Shown piece by piece: positions 37,901-52,300 of a DNA stretch of 64,000 bases. Below the pieces are notes generated by a model. The model had not been told where the DNA came from. It did not search any database and saw only the letters and a list, made by a program, of their open reading frames with translations. The translations under genes were made by a program, and so were the position numbers. Location of the stretch: assembly GCA_030141605.1 (NCBI GenBank), contig JAQGDQ010000002.1, positions 2,891,001 through 2,955,000 of the forward strand, in the 5' to 3' direction. Position 1 is the first letter of the stretch; every line of letters begins with the position of its first letter. This stretch comes from Tubiluchus corallicola (lineage: Eukaryota > Priapulida > Priapulimorpha > Priapulimorphida > Tubiluchidae).

Positions 37901-40900
37901 ACCATACAATATCCCGATAAAATAAGTTTAGCAAATTATCACTGGAGCCCAAATTATAACACTCTAATAGTTAGCGTCAATACGTGTTACAAACACAGCG
38001 TGTCACATCCACAATTTCCAGAAAAAGCAATAAGCTGCAAAACAGATTTTAGTTTGCTCACTCTATAACCTGCTTGTCATATGTCTGGAATCCAGCCGGC
38101 ATGTTGCGTGATATCGCCACTAATTAAGATTCGCAATTAAAATTAAAAATTCTTTAAATTCTTTAACAATAGATATGTTAGCACAAACACTGCACATATA
38201 GCCCGTTAGTGAAAGTATCTGGAAAATATATTTTCCACAAATTATCAAGTTGGCATTTTTTCATGATAGGTTTATTCTTGCGTCACGCGGCTGCTTAATC
38301 TTTTGTCATTTTTGGATAAAGCTACAATTTCATCATACAATGTAAGAATGAGATTTACTAGGCTGGTCCTGCACATACATGCATACGTGTATCATCGGAA
38401 AGCTCGTTTTGCATAAGGATACTAGACGTCTTTTTTTGTGCAAAGCCCACGAGGGCCGTTTTTTTGGACAGACGCGCAAGAATTTTTCAAAAACGTGCTC
38501 AGAAATAAAAAAATGACGTTACAACTGTATGGCAATAAACAAATAAAAAGGAATTTACAGGAAAGGCCCAGCCTTTAGTAAGTTAAGTTTATATAAACTC
38601 ATTTAAATGTTCGTGAAAAATGTTAGAAAAAATACTCTATACTATTATAAAAGATCTGTGAGTATGTATGTATGTTATAGCGAGTTTTTAGCGAATGTCG
38701 ACAATGGCACTATGTGATAAATGGTCTTCAACCTCTCTTACTAGTAAGCCATAATGCTTTCTAACTATATATGATGTTATACGTAAATAATTAACGCCTT
38801 TTTGGCTTCCCGCAACGTTAATAATTAAACTTATCCCGTTTTCATTCTTGCTTGAGTTTCCATCACTCAAGTACGTGAATAATTGATGATAACAAGGGAG
38901 TCGGATATTTAGCCTACAGCCACACTTTGGACGGCAGGACCCATTTGCACTGTGCAATGCGCACAATAAAATGTCTAACGCATTTTTCGATAACATATAT
39001 ATAAATCAATCGTTAAACTATTGCTTATACCTATTGTCGACAAACAATATTAACTGCTAATGTTATTTATGAAGATAACTGACATTAAATAAAATGATTT
39101 TGTCTTATCTTTCTTATCTTATCTTATCTAACGTTTTAGTAGATGTGACAGCGTGCAAAAATATATACGTGCTAACGCATTAAATAAATTACTTACAAAA
39201 TTTAGGCCTACATATTGCTTTCTCTTTGCAATATTAACATTGAACACTAAACTAAAATCAGTTAATAAAGATGAGCTTATAAATTATTAGTATCATAAAA
39301 GAAAGTGAATAAACATTTAATTAGCTTTGCGGCATACATTCAATTCATTCATTTGCGGCATACATTCATCATCATGAATTTGCAACTTTGAATTTACTCT
39401 GGGTCCGAAACGATTAGCTTAAATTAAGTTAAAATTGGCTCTAGACACTATGGAGTATAAAATACAATGCACTTTTTCAACTTACAGTTGTCAATATTTA
39501 CAAAACTGACGCTGATTACTATACTGTAATTTCACCAATTTGTAAAGTCACAGACTACTGGTATACACAGCAGTGTATATAACACGTTTCAAAATTTTCG
39601 ACCATGCGTACAAAATTTTAATGATAATTTAATTGTGCTGTTTTAGCAAAGATGATTATATTTGCTCACACACTTTTTCATAAAGTTCTACCTATTTAAA
39701 TAGTAAGACCACTTAAGCTTCTGAATTAACTTAATGTCGTTAAGGAAGCACTCGGGCGCAGAATTTTCATGCACTCATCAGCGCGATAATTAAATTTTCA
39801 CCAGACCTCACCAACTTCCAAGCAGCATTAATCAACAAAACCTGTTTCCAGCTGTTACTTTAATTATTCCACTAATTGGTTTACAGGCGAGAAAAGCCTC
39901 AGCGTTTTACATGTAATTACGTCAGGCCGTACTTGACATTTTCAGTTGAAGACACTTCAAAGTGAACACGCACGAGATAAACTTATCCTCGTGTACCTTT
40001 TTAAGAAGCACACGTCCAGTCTCATCAAGTTTCATATCTTCTTTGCCCACACGTCTGAGCCAAGGTGATTCTCTTCAAAGCAAACCGGCTGATCTCATGA
40101 GCCTCTGCAGGACTTTCTTTGTAACTGATGGGAGAAAATTTAACCCAAGTCCCAAGACATCGCCGAGAAAGACCTATGGAATGAAATGCACGAGGCCGTG
40201 GCTTCCTTTGCCTTAGCTCTCTCGCTCTCTTTGAATGGTTTCCAGGACGGAAGATCAAAGAGATGATTAAGCTGCTACGAACAAGAAAAGACAAGGGCTT
40301 AGCATAAGAATGAAATTCTTGAAATCAAAGGGATGATGATTAGGCCAAGGGAAGAAAGATTAGACTTCAGCTTGGTCTCTTTTTGTCATAATGCTGAAAA
40401 AGTTACTCGCAAAATGTATAATGTTTATTCTTTCTCTAAAGTAGGGTAACTAAGAATATTTTCCCGTCCTTGCAGTGCAGAATAGTTTAGGTTTTAAGAC
40501 AAACTATTGAAATTTGTATCTGTGTGTCTGAGCGCATAGTTTCTTACATCAACTGTTTTGTACTTTCTGCACCTGCGTTATATCGCCATAATTTCAAAGT
40601 AAAAATTATTCATTAATAATCACGCGAAACGATGGTTTGTAAATTCTGTGTTATACGTTTAATAATTTCTATAAAATTTCACATATTTTTTTGTAATTTA
40701 GTATATAATAAAATTGTGTATGATAATGCTGTAATTAGTAATTAATTAATACTAATTTCATTCAAATGTACGCGTTACCTCGAGTCAATGGGCGCCTGGT
40801 GGCTATGTAAGCAAATTCTGTTCTCTTCCAATGTATTTCGAAGACAAGAGAAAATTGTTTGTGACTGGAAAATAAAACTGAATTCCCTAATGTGAGCGTC

Positions 40901-41309
40901 CTATACGTTTATGGAAAATGGTTAATGGTTTGGAAAATACATTAGACACGTGATCGTATCTCCAAGGAACAGATCAAAACTAGATTTATATGATAATATC
41001 TGCCTGTACAAGCATAAAGAGTACGTGCGCAGTTATAGCAGAGCTGCGAATATGACATGTAATTAACGTCGGGATCATTACTATTGCTAATTAAATGGTG
41101 AATTTCTTTTGCGTACTTGCGGGATGCTGGAAAATTGGTGGAGAAATTACACTAGATTCATAATACTCATAAACAGAAGGTTGAGAGAAAAAAGTCTACA
41201 GCAAATGGAATCTATAGCAAAAGTTTGTCAAGTTTGTCACAAGAGTCTACAAAGATGGTGATGTCGAATGCGGGTATCTATTCACTCTACTCGATGGCCT
41301 TTTAAAAAA

Positions 41310-41313
<4 letters not shown>

Positions 41314-41356
<43 letters not shown>

Positions 41357-41380
41357 AGAGAGAGAGAGAGAGAGGGGGGA
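41314..41380. repeat. GA microsatellite
   Basis: (AG)n of about 65 bp, same strand orientation as the tracts at 8.8 kb and 33.7 kb. Confidence 0.95.
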
Positions 41381-42059
41381 ATAAAAACGACAGCCAGTTC
41401 TGAAATAAGAATATGGCCTAAAATCCAAATGGTACTATATTTGCTAAAGGCAGATAAAATTGGATTTACTCATGTGAAGAAAAGAAATAATTGCTGTACA
41501 GACTCAGTAAAAGACAAAAACAGCGTGAATGATCTATAGAGAAGTAAGTGAGGTCATAACGGTTACTGGTATTCGAGAGGGAAGAGACTGAATATTAATT
41601 ATCGACCATTGACTCCTCTGCCACATGATTATAATTTATATATGCAGTCTGCAGGATGTACACACTATTATGCCTATACATAAGTACATGTCCAGGACTG
41701 TATAATTTATAAAGTAATGTCTACCTCGACCAAAAAATTAATGTATTCGAATCCGACGTACAGTGAACCGTATCTACTGCAACAATAGTGCCATTGTGGT
41801 CGTACAAGCAATTAACGTCATATGAAATCAATAAAATGAAATTATATTCATAATGTATGTTAAGCAACGGAAACGGAAGGCATGCTTGAATTTCAACACG
41901 GAAAACAAGGTTTGGGCGTCTTAGTCATCATTATTGATTGCACGCAGTGATTTAGAAATGCAACCATAACATTTTCATGATGCTGACAATATGCACAGCT
42001 CTGCTATATCGACTTCCATATCTAATATCTAATTTATCATTAACTAATAAAATATAGTT

Positions 42060-42480
42060 AAATCATTATCAAAATTATGTCTATTATTATATGCTGTTTT
42101 GTTTTTTGATTTATGAGTATGTGTAATTGCATTAGAATTGGTAATTATGTTTATTGTTTTCGTTGTTTTGTACTCGTTGTTTTTCGTTGTGTATAATTCG
42201 TGTAGATTTTGTTACTACGTATTAAAATAAGCTCGTTCTCTTTTATTGTGTATGTACGTTGTGATGGATTATAATTTGTAACTATGTCTACTGTATATGA
42301 TCGTTGTCTTTCATTGTGTGTAATGCGTTAGATTCTAAAATTATGTGTATTACAATATGTTTAACGTTTTGTAAATGGTTTTAGCAATTTTAAAACACAT
42401 CCCTGCAAATAGAGGAAATGTATATTGTACATAGTTTTTTTACAAATAAAGAATTATAACAATAATAAGAAGAATAAAAT
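42060..42480 (+). repeat. Possible LINE 3' UTR
   Basis: GT/T-rich low-complexity sequence with several CGTTGT-type repeats. It ends with a TGTATATTGTACATAG block, AATAAAG and (AATA/AAG)-type tail, as seen at the ends of many non-LTR elements. There is no coding remnant to prove it. Confidence 0.3.
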
Positions 42481-45400
42481 ATAAAAATATCTAAAATGAC
42501 TTCATATTAACAAAAATTGTAATCTAGCAAAGTTTAACCGAAAAATTGGACAGACTGGATGAGTTGCATGGGCAAGTTGCAGAAATTCGTATAACACGTG
42601 CGCGTGCGTGAAATGCCAAACTACATGAGAACTGTGCGTATTGTTTAAAAGCAATTACAACGTCATCGCAAGGTCTGTGTAAAAAAGTAATGCAGTGCAC
42701 TCCACAATGATGTCATTAAGATCGGCACCCTTCATTACGGAAGTTGCCACCATATGGTTAGGTACATTAAGATATACCTGCTGACAGTGAATCCAATGAT
42801 CTTGGATTACTGACCTTGAGGTATTGAACTTAATAAGCCATGGTCAAGTGTTACTAGACTGGTCAATAGTTTCATTTTGGAACTATTCATACTTTATAGT
42901 GTTGAGGAAAACAGTTTACGCAACAGAACAAGAAAAATAAACGCAAGACTCCAGAACCCAAAAAATGAAAATATCTCTAAATTAGATAGCATTACTGTAT
43001 ATATCAACCCCGGAGCAAAAAAGCACTTGCAGGTAAACCATAATTATGTGCGAATCACAGCACTCGTCATTTCTGTGCACCAGTTGTTCAGTTTCGTATT
43101 TCATAAAAACCTTGAGCAGTGCAGATCTTCGCCAGTCAAACTTTCGGAAATACTTCGAGCATAAAAGGTTCTGAGAAATGTTCTCCGTCATGTTAATGGC
43201 GCATCAAAATTTATCGCACAGACTTCATCAAAACCTGCTATCAAACGATGCACGTTTATGAAAACATGCGGCTACAGCAGCAGAATTACAATTGTCTGAA
43301 TTTTAAAATGATGGCTTCATTTTTGCTGAGAATAGCGTTTTTCATGTAACTTTCTTATTTGCTGTACGACGATCAACAACTAATGCCGCCTAAAATTATT
43401 AGATCGCTGCTCTTTATCCTACTGTTATCCTACAGCGTTAATTATGAAAACTACCCAGCCAAAGTAATTAGTTAATTATATATTAGTTTATTCAGCTTAT
43501 AAATAATTTAAATCGTGTACATTAACAACAACGTTTACTAAACACAGTAAGATGAGTAGCAATTTCAACCTTCTTTCTTTGCTAACATTGAAATCAATTA
43601 TCTGACTACATCCCTCCAAGGTTTCAGCCACTCATGAAATATATTCTTCTCATTTTTCGTTACGAATTAGCCTCTCTGGTGATTTCAACATCCAGGTCAT
43701 CCTTTACGATGCAATAAACTTATGGAAATCGCTTTGCGACAAAAAGGAAATTTTTCTACGTCGACTAAGATGGCGTCCCTAAGGAATTTTCGGCTCTTTT
43801 TTCTCTTAAAATGCATTATTGCATGCGATGCATCTTGTCTGATGCTGTCTATGTGGAAGCTTGTGAGCTCTGTGGAAAATACCAGGCATTAATAAATATC
43901 CACGGCTTTGGCGGTGAAAAACTACGCAGAGCACTCATTTTGATTAAACGAATTTATTATAATCTTGTACCGGATTCAAATAAAGGGAAGTTATAAACTG
44001 CAGCGACAAGCCAATCTGCAATTATATGAAAACGGATTACTGAGAAATCAGAGACGACTAGCAAAACGCACAATTCGCTTTTGTTTTCACGAAAATTCTA
44101 TGTCGGATCTCTGCGTAATGAAAAATGTTGCTTGTTTTACAGAGCTGCCCGCCATATTGTCATTACAGTCTGTCGGAAGCCTATTAGTCTCTTGACAGTT
44201 AATTATATAGGAAAAGTTTAATCAATTTTTTCAATATCATATCTTGCAGCAACGGAGTTATTGGCTTAATACTTAATTAAAACAAGAAGTCACGCGTCTG
44301 GTGTATTGATTGCATTCATGCGCAAAATAATGAATTAGAGGAGATAACAATATCGATTGCAAGCCTTAAAGGTTTAATCTCAATAGAAACTTGAAAGGCA
44401 TTATGCATAGTTGCAGAATTGTAAGTTCGAAGTATTGTGGGATTCTGCAAGAATTAACTGACGATACGCAATAAAATAAGAACAAACGACAAGGGCGAAA
44501 ACATTCGCTTACAGCGATCAAAGTTAAGAAACACCGAGCCTGGTTAGTAAAGGTACTGATGGATACCTGCGAAGAAAAATGCTCATAGACGCGTTTCATC
44601 TGCCAGAATGCACTCAGCTACCTCGGCTCATCTTAAAAGATTATTGTTGATAATTACTTAATTAAACAGGTTCAGAGCCAATCACAGCCATTTAACGTTA
44701 GTCTCAGACCCTGCCGTTTATTGCTGAACGATTCTCAGCTGCGTGCTAGACTGCGTAATATTGGAGCAAAAGAAAATGGCTTTGTGATTATTTTCAAAAC
44801 CTAATTGAAGCTATATACACTAGCAAAAATTATATTCTACATATGTATCTGCATAACTGCATTATTGTGTCTACATTGAAAAACTTTAAATTGTGCAAAA
44901 TGTAACCAAAGGTATCGAAGTTTACTTATTAATCCGTGTTTAATAATCAGAGGAAAAGAAGTGCAGGACTCATACTCACTTCAGTGAAAAAATATGAGTG
45001 ATGCAAAGCGTTCAGCGAAACAGTCACGTGCCTAGAGAATTTTTCTGTGCAAAAAGCAAAAAACTCAGCAAAAAAGAAACACCGTGTAATATGAAATTAT
45101 GCTGCAAGTCATTGAAATGAAATAACAAAACCTTATTAAGTTTCATAACAGATTTCAAAACGGACGCTGATGATAAAATAATCACATGATTGATCTGCTT
45201 CTCTTAGACTGTTGTCTTTGATTACTTCTCGTGTCTATATATAGACTGAAGAAGACAGCATCATTTGCCGATAGCAAAGTCATCAGAATTTCATTAGTTT
45301 CTTGTCCAACAAGCAGAACTGATACAATTTACACAACACTTGAGTGCCTGTTTACTCTCTCGTTCCCCGAGGGGAGGAAAAGACATGATTGAAATGGCTT

Positions 45401-48400
45401 CGACATTTTTGGTTTTCCGGCGTATAAAAGCTATAGAATTAAAAATATAAAAGACGTGCTCGAAAGCATGGTTACGTCATCTCTGAGAAAAATGATCGTG
45501 TAGAATGTACGCAACTCTTCATTCATGTAATCTTTTGAAGTAATTACAGACTTGTATAGATGAGAATATTATAAATAGAACATCTTCGGTGGCAACTTGC
45601 TATGGAAATCTTGTTAAACATGGTTGTCATAATTTTGATCGTGATAAACGACATTACTATTTTTCCGTTAAAAGATTCTCAGCAAAACCAAACCGCATAC
45701 ACCTTTTTTATTCATATAATTAAGATTCTTACCAGATCTGAATTAAACCAAAGCAAGCCAATCGCACATGGAGAAAATAACAAGCACTTATGCCACGAGG
45801 GCCAGGATCCAAACACGGTTTCCAGTGACACTTGTTTGACGGTCCTAGACATTTTTGTAAATTAACCAATAACCGATTTTCAAATTAATAGGCTAAAGTT
45901 GTGTAGGTCGATTAGGAACGTGTATAAAACCGAAAGAATTTATGCGACAAAGTCGTGGATCATCAAAATGTACGAAAATAAGTTTTACGAACAACCAACA
46001 TGTAATTGTGATAAAAATCCATATGTTAAGTATTTTCACGTAGAAACTTTGCGCTAAAAATAACAACGTGATATTTAGATAAATGATCAACATCGAAAAA
46101 GTCGGTTATTCAGTTTAAATAATTCAGCCTGTCGTTTTGTCTAAAATTAGCCATTTTCGGCATTTCATCTATCCAAAATTAATCAAGCCACGTAGCAAAC
46201 TCAGTAAGTTAATATGGGTGTATAAAAACTCATTTTTGGTTGAGACTCGGCCCAAATCGTTGCTCTTCTAGGTGTTATTGTTCTTGTCGCTGGAGGAAGA
46301 CCTTTTGAAAAAGCCAAAGTTTTGTGAATTCGCAATGGATTGCCACGAGACTTCACACGAATATACTAGAGCGAATTCCGCATTCATTTACGATTTGCCA
46401 TCTTAAACTCAAGATTGGGTATTGACGTCATTTTTAATCCACGATTTTGAGTTAAGAGAATCCTCGACCAGTAATTCGAGCCGAATTTGTTACTGTTAGT
46501 AACATGATTTAGAGCATATGGCTTTAGATGAGAGACGTTCTTCTAGAAATAACCTTATTGCACGCAATTTCAACAAGCAAAAAACAACAGGCGGTTATAT
46601 ACAATACTTTAGAGAACATTATTATACAGCATCTTGTTAGAAACTGAACAGTGAGCATGAAGTTAATAAGCGAAGCTTTATTGAGCTCATTTATAATTTT
46701 ACGCGCCTGCGAGCTTCCGCAATTATGAGCAATAAATTAATTACGCAGCTTAATAAAAATCAAAAATGGGGAATTGTTTTTGAGATTTTCGCTGATTGAA
46801 GCGTAATTTGCATAATAACATGAAAAATTTATCTAGGATGCTTGCTAGCGTTTAATTAATTATTCACGTGAGAGCAATATTAAAGATAAAAACTGGCTAT
46901 TAAGTAGAATAATACAGCTTAATATACAAGAATTTAAAAATAGTTAAAATATCGTTGAAAATATCATTAACAAATGGTTAAAATAACAAATATTGGCGAT
47001 TGGACAAAATTTTAAGTTTACCAAACGGCAGATGTTTTTGAAAGGTCAAGAAATAAGGTTGACCAAAAACAGATTGAAGCAGACAATTTTGCAATCTGCT
47101 GCTATAAATATAAATACGTATCCCTAATTTGTAGAGCTTGATGGCAGTAACTTCTAAGTCTGACACGATGGACGTAATTTTGAGGCAAATTCGCTGCTGA
47201 TCAAGTCCTCACGCTTATTGTTGTTTTCTTATGGATACAATGATTTTGCGATGATTTTTTGATTTTGATTTACAACATATAGATAAATATACAATAGAAC
47301 AAACATTGCCTGTCTTTTTGGAAATCAGTGTGGCAGACGGAAAAAAGCACGTATAAATGAACTAATTACCTCAAACCTATTTGATTAATTTTCTCGTTTA
47401 CTTGAGAGTAAAGATCAGTCTACGCATCAGTCGCCTAGCCAACATTAGCTACGGGATTCGATAGTTCAATTTCAGGAGCGGGTTTAGGTACGATTTCAAT
47501 AAGTTCAGTGTAGGCTCCATATAGAATGTAGATAAAACAAGCTATAAGCAGGGTAGATTACAAGTTTTAATCAGCCTCAACCCTACCACCAGTCACCTTT
47601 CAAAGGCACTTCTCTATAATGCTGTTTGATTACTGTTGTGATGTCGTATATAACTACCGTTATTTAATGTTGTATGTAATGTGGACGATTTGTATGGGGT
47701 TAAAATTTGCTAAAAATAATGCAGGAATGTCAAGTTATACAATGTGTAACCTTAAACAATGGAAGCTATAAGATGCTTAAGTAAACTAAAAGTTTTTCAG
47801 GTGGCAGCTTAGGGTGTTTAAATTGACCACTATGGATGGCATTTTCGAAGATAGCATTTGCTGACAGTTGGCCGAGTTAAGCGTGCTTAGGTGAACCTTT
47901 CTTCGAGATTACCACTTTGCAATCATCACAACTTATTACCCGAAATGGCAGCTCCTTCACGTTTAGCAGCTCTTTCCACACTTCTAGTCTCTTTCTCTAC
48001 TTATTGACTGGCACTCAATGAACGAAGAATCACTCGGCTGATTCAATCTGCTAAATTGGAAACGAAATTTGCCAATCTGCGCTGGCTGACTGCGGCCTGC
48101 ATGTGCAGTAGAAACAGTTTAAGTAAAGGCGACAAGGAACTCCCGAAATGTGTAACTAAATGTTTAGCGCTATGCTTGGCCGAAAAGATTTCACCTGAAA
48201 AGAACACACTTGCAAGTGAGGTACAATAATTTCAAACATAAGTCTCATTATAGGACCAAGTTACCTCTGTCATTATTCGTTCGGCAAATTCCTCGAAAAA
48301 ACTCCTCGTAGTTGAAAGTCACAACTACAGTAATTAAGTAATTTTGGGTTTGTCTGCACCAGTTAGTTCGGAATTTAGCTGGTGATTATGCGATAAATAT

Positions 48401-48836
48401 ATTTTTTATTTTAGAAACACACTTCAAAGTACTGTGATTTCGTATGTCGTCTACTGTAAAATCATTTCTGGAATATACCATTTTTCTATTTTAGTACTTT
48501 TTAAGTTTTCCAACTTTTTCCTACCATATAACATATTTCCTAACTTGTTTTTTGTTCAGGAATTCATTAGTACAGCTTTCTCAAATTAGGTCCAGCGTTT
48601 TAATATTGATGCTAGATTGTTTAACAGATTTTTCTGCGGTCGGCGTCGGTTTAGTGCTTCCAAATGAGTGAAGTTACAAGAATTCGCTACTCAACGATTA
48701 CCAGATCTACATTTACTAGACGTATATGTACTTTCTCTGTAATATGGAAGGTATACGTGCAGGATTTTATTGTTTGCACCACTAACATTTCTACAATTTT
48801 ATCTTTAAAGTACAAGAAAAAACTCTGCCTAAATAA

Positions 48837-48922
48837 AGCTTATTATAATATAATATATTGTGTAACATATTATATAATATATAATACATTATATATATAA
48901 TATATAATATAATATATATCAT
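48837..48922. repeat. TA-rich low-complexity tract
   Basis: ATATAATATA-type sequence directly upstream of REP-A copy 2. Confidence 0.85.
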
Positions 48923-48924
48923 TT

Positions 48925-49375
48925 ACGTGCTGTTTTATTGCATATTACATACGAGGCTTATGTAAGCAGTAACACTGTGCAAAACTTGAAAATTTAAACT
49001 TCCGCGATGACATTCAGGCTCGGCCATTTTAATGGTATATAGAAACTTGTTTGAAAGAAGTTTAGATAACATTACATAGAGTTTGAAAAAATAATTTAGA
49101 CATTCGTAGCACACTCTTCGCTAATTAAGCAAAAGTTTAAAGTACTTTATATTATCATTAAGATCAATATGTTTTTGGTGAATCAATGGTGCATACAAGG
49201 ATGGCTATGAAGTGCCGTTTTACAAAGTGGCGCGAATATGTTAAATTATTAAGAATTTTCTCTTACAAGTCTTTCAACACGTCAGCGTAATGTTAAGTAA
49301 TATAACTTTGTATGGGAAGTTCTTGGGATATACTTCAAAATTCCCTTTTTCCCATTTAAACATTTCTGCCATGAG
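48925..49375 (+). repeat. Dispersed repeat REP-A, copy 2
   Basis: Similar over its length to 405-905 and 60320-60855. It shares GCGTAATGTTAAGTAATATA exactly with copy 1, but its 5' part is shortened and more diverged. Confidence 0.7.
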
Positions 49376-52300
49376 TGACAACTAGTTCAGGTTTTTCTAG
49401 CTTACAGAAAACAAAGTGCTCCCCTTGCCTTCATCACTAAATAGGTGCTAGTTTTAATTTTAAGATGGATGGAGATGTTTGAATGGATTTCGTAGTAAAG
49501 AAGTTCAGAGTTCAAAATATGAATCGTTTTGGTCCTTCACGTTCGTAATATCTGCATTTTAACAATGTCTAAGTATCTAAGATTCACAAAAAAACTTCTC
49601 TGACTTTTAACATATAACAAGTCTTTCTATGCCAATAAACAAGCATTGTGCATTACATAAAGAGCGGCTCAAAACGATACAATCAATCCATCAACGCAAC
49701 AGTTAATGAAATTAGTGCAAACGAATTTATCTGTTAGGTTAAATACATTTCCAAACATCGCCTGCAAGCGACATAACTCAATTTAATACAATTGGCTGCA
49801 CGCTTGAATCTCATGGCCTGTATGGCTTCTAGGCATTGGTATGCAGGAGACGTAAAATTAAGTGGCTTTCCGGGGTGCCTAGAACGGCGAGTGCTGGGAT
49901 AAAGAAGCGACTTCGGATGGAGGATGGAAAAGAATGCCCGCCATACAGCGATGGTCACAGACGCAGCTACATATTATATTAAATTAAAAACACTGGGTGA
50001 CTTCAACAGCCCACGATGGTGGAGTGATTGTCTTTCATTGTTGCCTTGGTTACTAGGCGCCTAGAGGCTGAGCAAATCCTGCCACACAATGGGGTAATTT
50101 CTTGCACTGTATGATCATCAGCTTAATGGCTTCTTTCGTTATTCTCCATTCGATCTTCATTTAGTAAAGCTTATTAGGTATTAGCCGCTTCTACATCTCC
50201 TCCCTTAATTGGTTCCCACGAGGGCAGACCGCTTTAACGCCATTATAAAAGGTTTCAAATCCGCATTTGACTACACTTATTGGCATTACTATTATATGGC
50301 TGTCTTGCATATCTTCCACATTACAGTGAAATAAATGCAGGAGCAGGCTGCCACGTATTAGGGTGCCGCAGAGCAAAACAGAGTCTCGAATCACTTTTGG
50401 TTACTGCCAGTCTTGTTAGCCGTGTTTTTCACAACAGTAGTACAAGCCTTATAAAGTGGTGAGGAGTTAAGGATGCTATTGAATTAGGCTCCAAAAAGTC
50501 GCAAACGCATTGTAAACGTTTACATTATTTCTGTTTTTTTAATTACTCATTTCAATTTTTTTAATGCATTTGATCTGAATCATCCACACACACACTACTA
50601 ATTTTACGCGATATTTCGGTAAAGGTAGTTCCGAATTTCGAAACTTAGGATCACCTCGTCTTACACTGTCATTATACATTATTAGTGAAGTCTCATTGTT
50701 GACATGTTCATAGGGGAGCCAATGTCACCATTTAACCCATTGTTTCAACGCCTTTAAACCAGCAAAATACTGGTCGACAGCGCTTCGGTCTTTGCTAGGC
50801 ATAGCTGAGATGACAAAAAAACTTCTTTGCTTTGGGAGTTTGAATTCTTTCTCTATTCTTGTGGATTTGTGGACCTATTGCAGTTTTGGTCTTTGTGCAA
50901 AACTGCGCACTTTCGCAATAACGCTAGGGAATCAATCGTATTGCATGGAAACGCAATTTCCTCGGGATGTCTGAGTCACAAATGATCACATCATTAATTT
51001 TATTTTGTTGTACTTAATTTTCTTTGCAATTTAACTGAGGAAATCTCTAGCTACAGTTGATATTAATCTCAGTTTGTCAATGGCAACTGACTATTTATCT
51101 TAGTTTACACTGCAAAACGGCTCAAGTGAGACACCAAGAAATGAGGGGGGGGTTATATTATGAGGGCCTTATCAATCTAAATTATAGAACGAACATAATT
51201 TAAATGGTTAACAAAATTTAACACAAAACATTTTGCTAAATAGGTCTATTAAAATATTAAATTAAACTAGACGAATTATATTTGGTTAGAGATTAGAACT
51301 GTCAGAACTGAGTCATAACTACCGATAATGAAGCCACGCAAGATATACAGCTGCCTTTAAATGAAACCATTTCAAGCCGCACTATAAGCTGTGTTGGTAA
51401 TTAGCGAGAAGTGTTATAGCACGACTGCTTCATTACTGGCAGCGAGTTCACCTCTAACGCAGAGAAACGAAGCTGTGAGACAGACTATGGTGTACACAAA
51501 GCAGATGTGACCAGATGTGCAAAGTGGGGTATACACCAAACATGGACTTTTGCACCGAGCACCATTTTTTACGTCTGTCATCTGTTTACAAAGGAAACAA
51601 CAGACATGTGCAATGAAATTTATACCCTGTACGGCCTTGCTAACCTGGATAAGGGAAATGGTAAACACAAACCAGTGTTTGCTGGACGGGACAAGAAAGA
51701 ATGTTAAAACACAGACAAAGGCTACGTCAGAAGCAGGATTGTTAAATTATCATGTATAACATTCGCTTTTTACACCGTCTCAATACTGAAATGCATTTGA
51801 GCATAATAGCCACATCTGTGTCATCTGAGCTTTCATAACGTGTTTACAAGACACTTTGCACAAAATGAAAAGAAATGAAATTAAGCTTCATGAAAGGTCA
51901 CACTACCGTGACACCCACTCTGATCTGGTCCACTGACTTTTTGAACCCACAATTAAGGCCTGTCTGGAAATTCCAAGATAGCTGAAGTTTACCTATACCA
52001 AGTTTAAATCAAGCAATATAAAGCAAAACAAGGTGATACTTATAAACCGAAATTATCAAACGACTTGGTATGTCAGTAAACCCAAATTACTAAACAGCTT
52101 GGAATATCAGTAATAGTAATGCGCAAACAAAACGTCTCAGATTTTCAGAAACATTCAATGATGTTCTATAATAATTATACCACTTTTTAGGTGCATATAT
52201 TTGAACAAAAACATTAGTTGGCACGTGCTAGCAAAAGATTTCAAAAGCTACTACAGATTTCAAAGCGCAGACAAATATTTTCAAATATCCGAAAAATTTG

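Noticed and set aside
40025-40294. 89-codon minus-strand frame in a GC-richer patch
   Set aside because: No recognisable domain, no splice context and no extension on either side.
41740-41765. ATTCGAATCC as a tRNA B-box
   Set aside because: No A-box or cloverleaf at the required distance.
43811-44195. Two overlapping plus-strand frames
   Set aside because: Short, AT-rich and unlike any family. Treated as chance.
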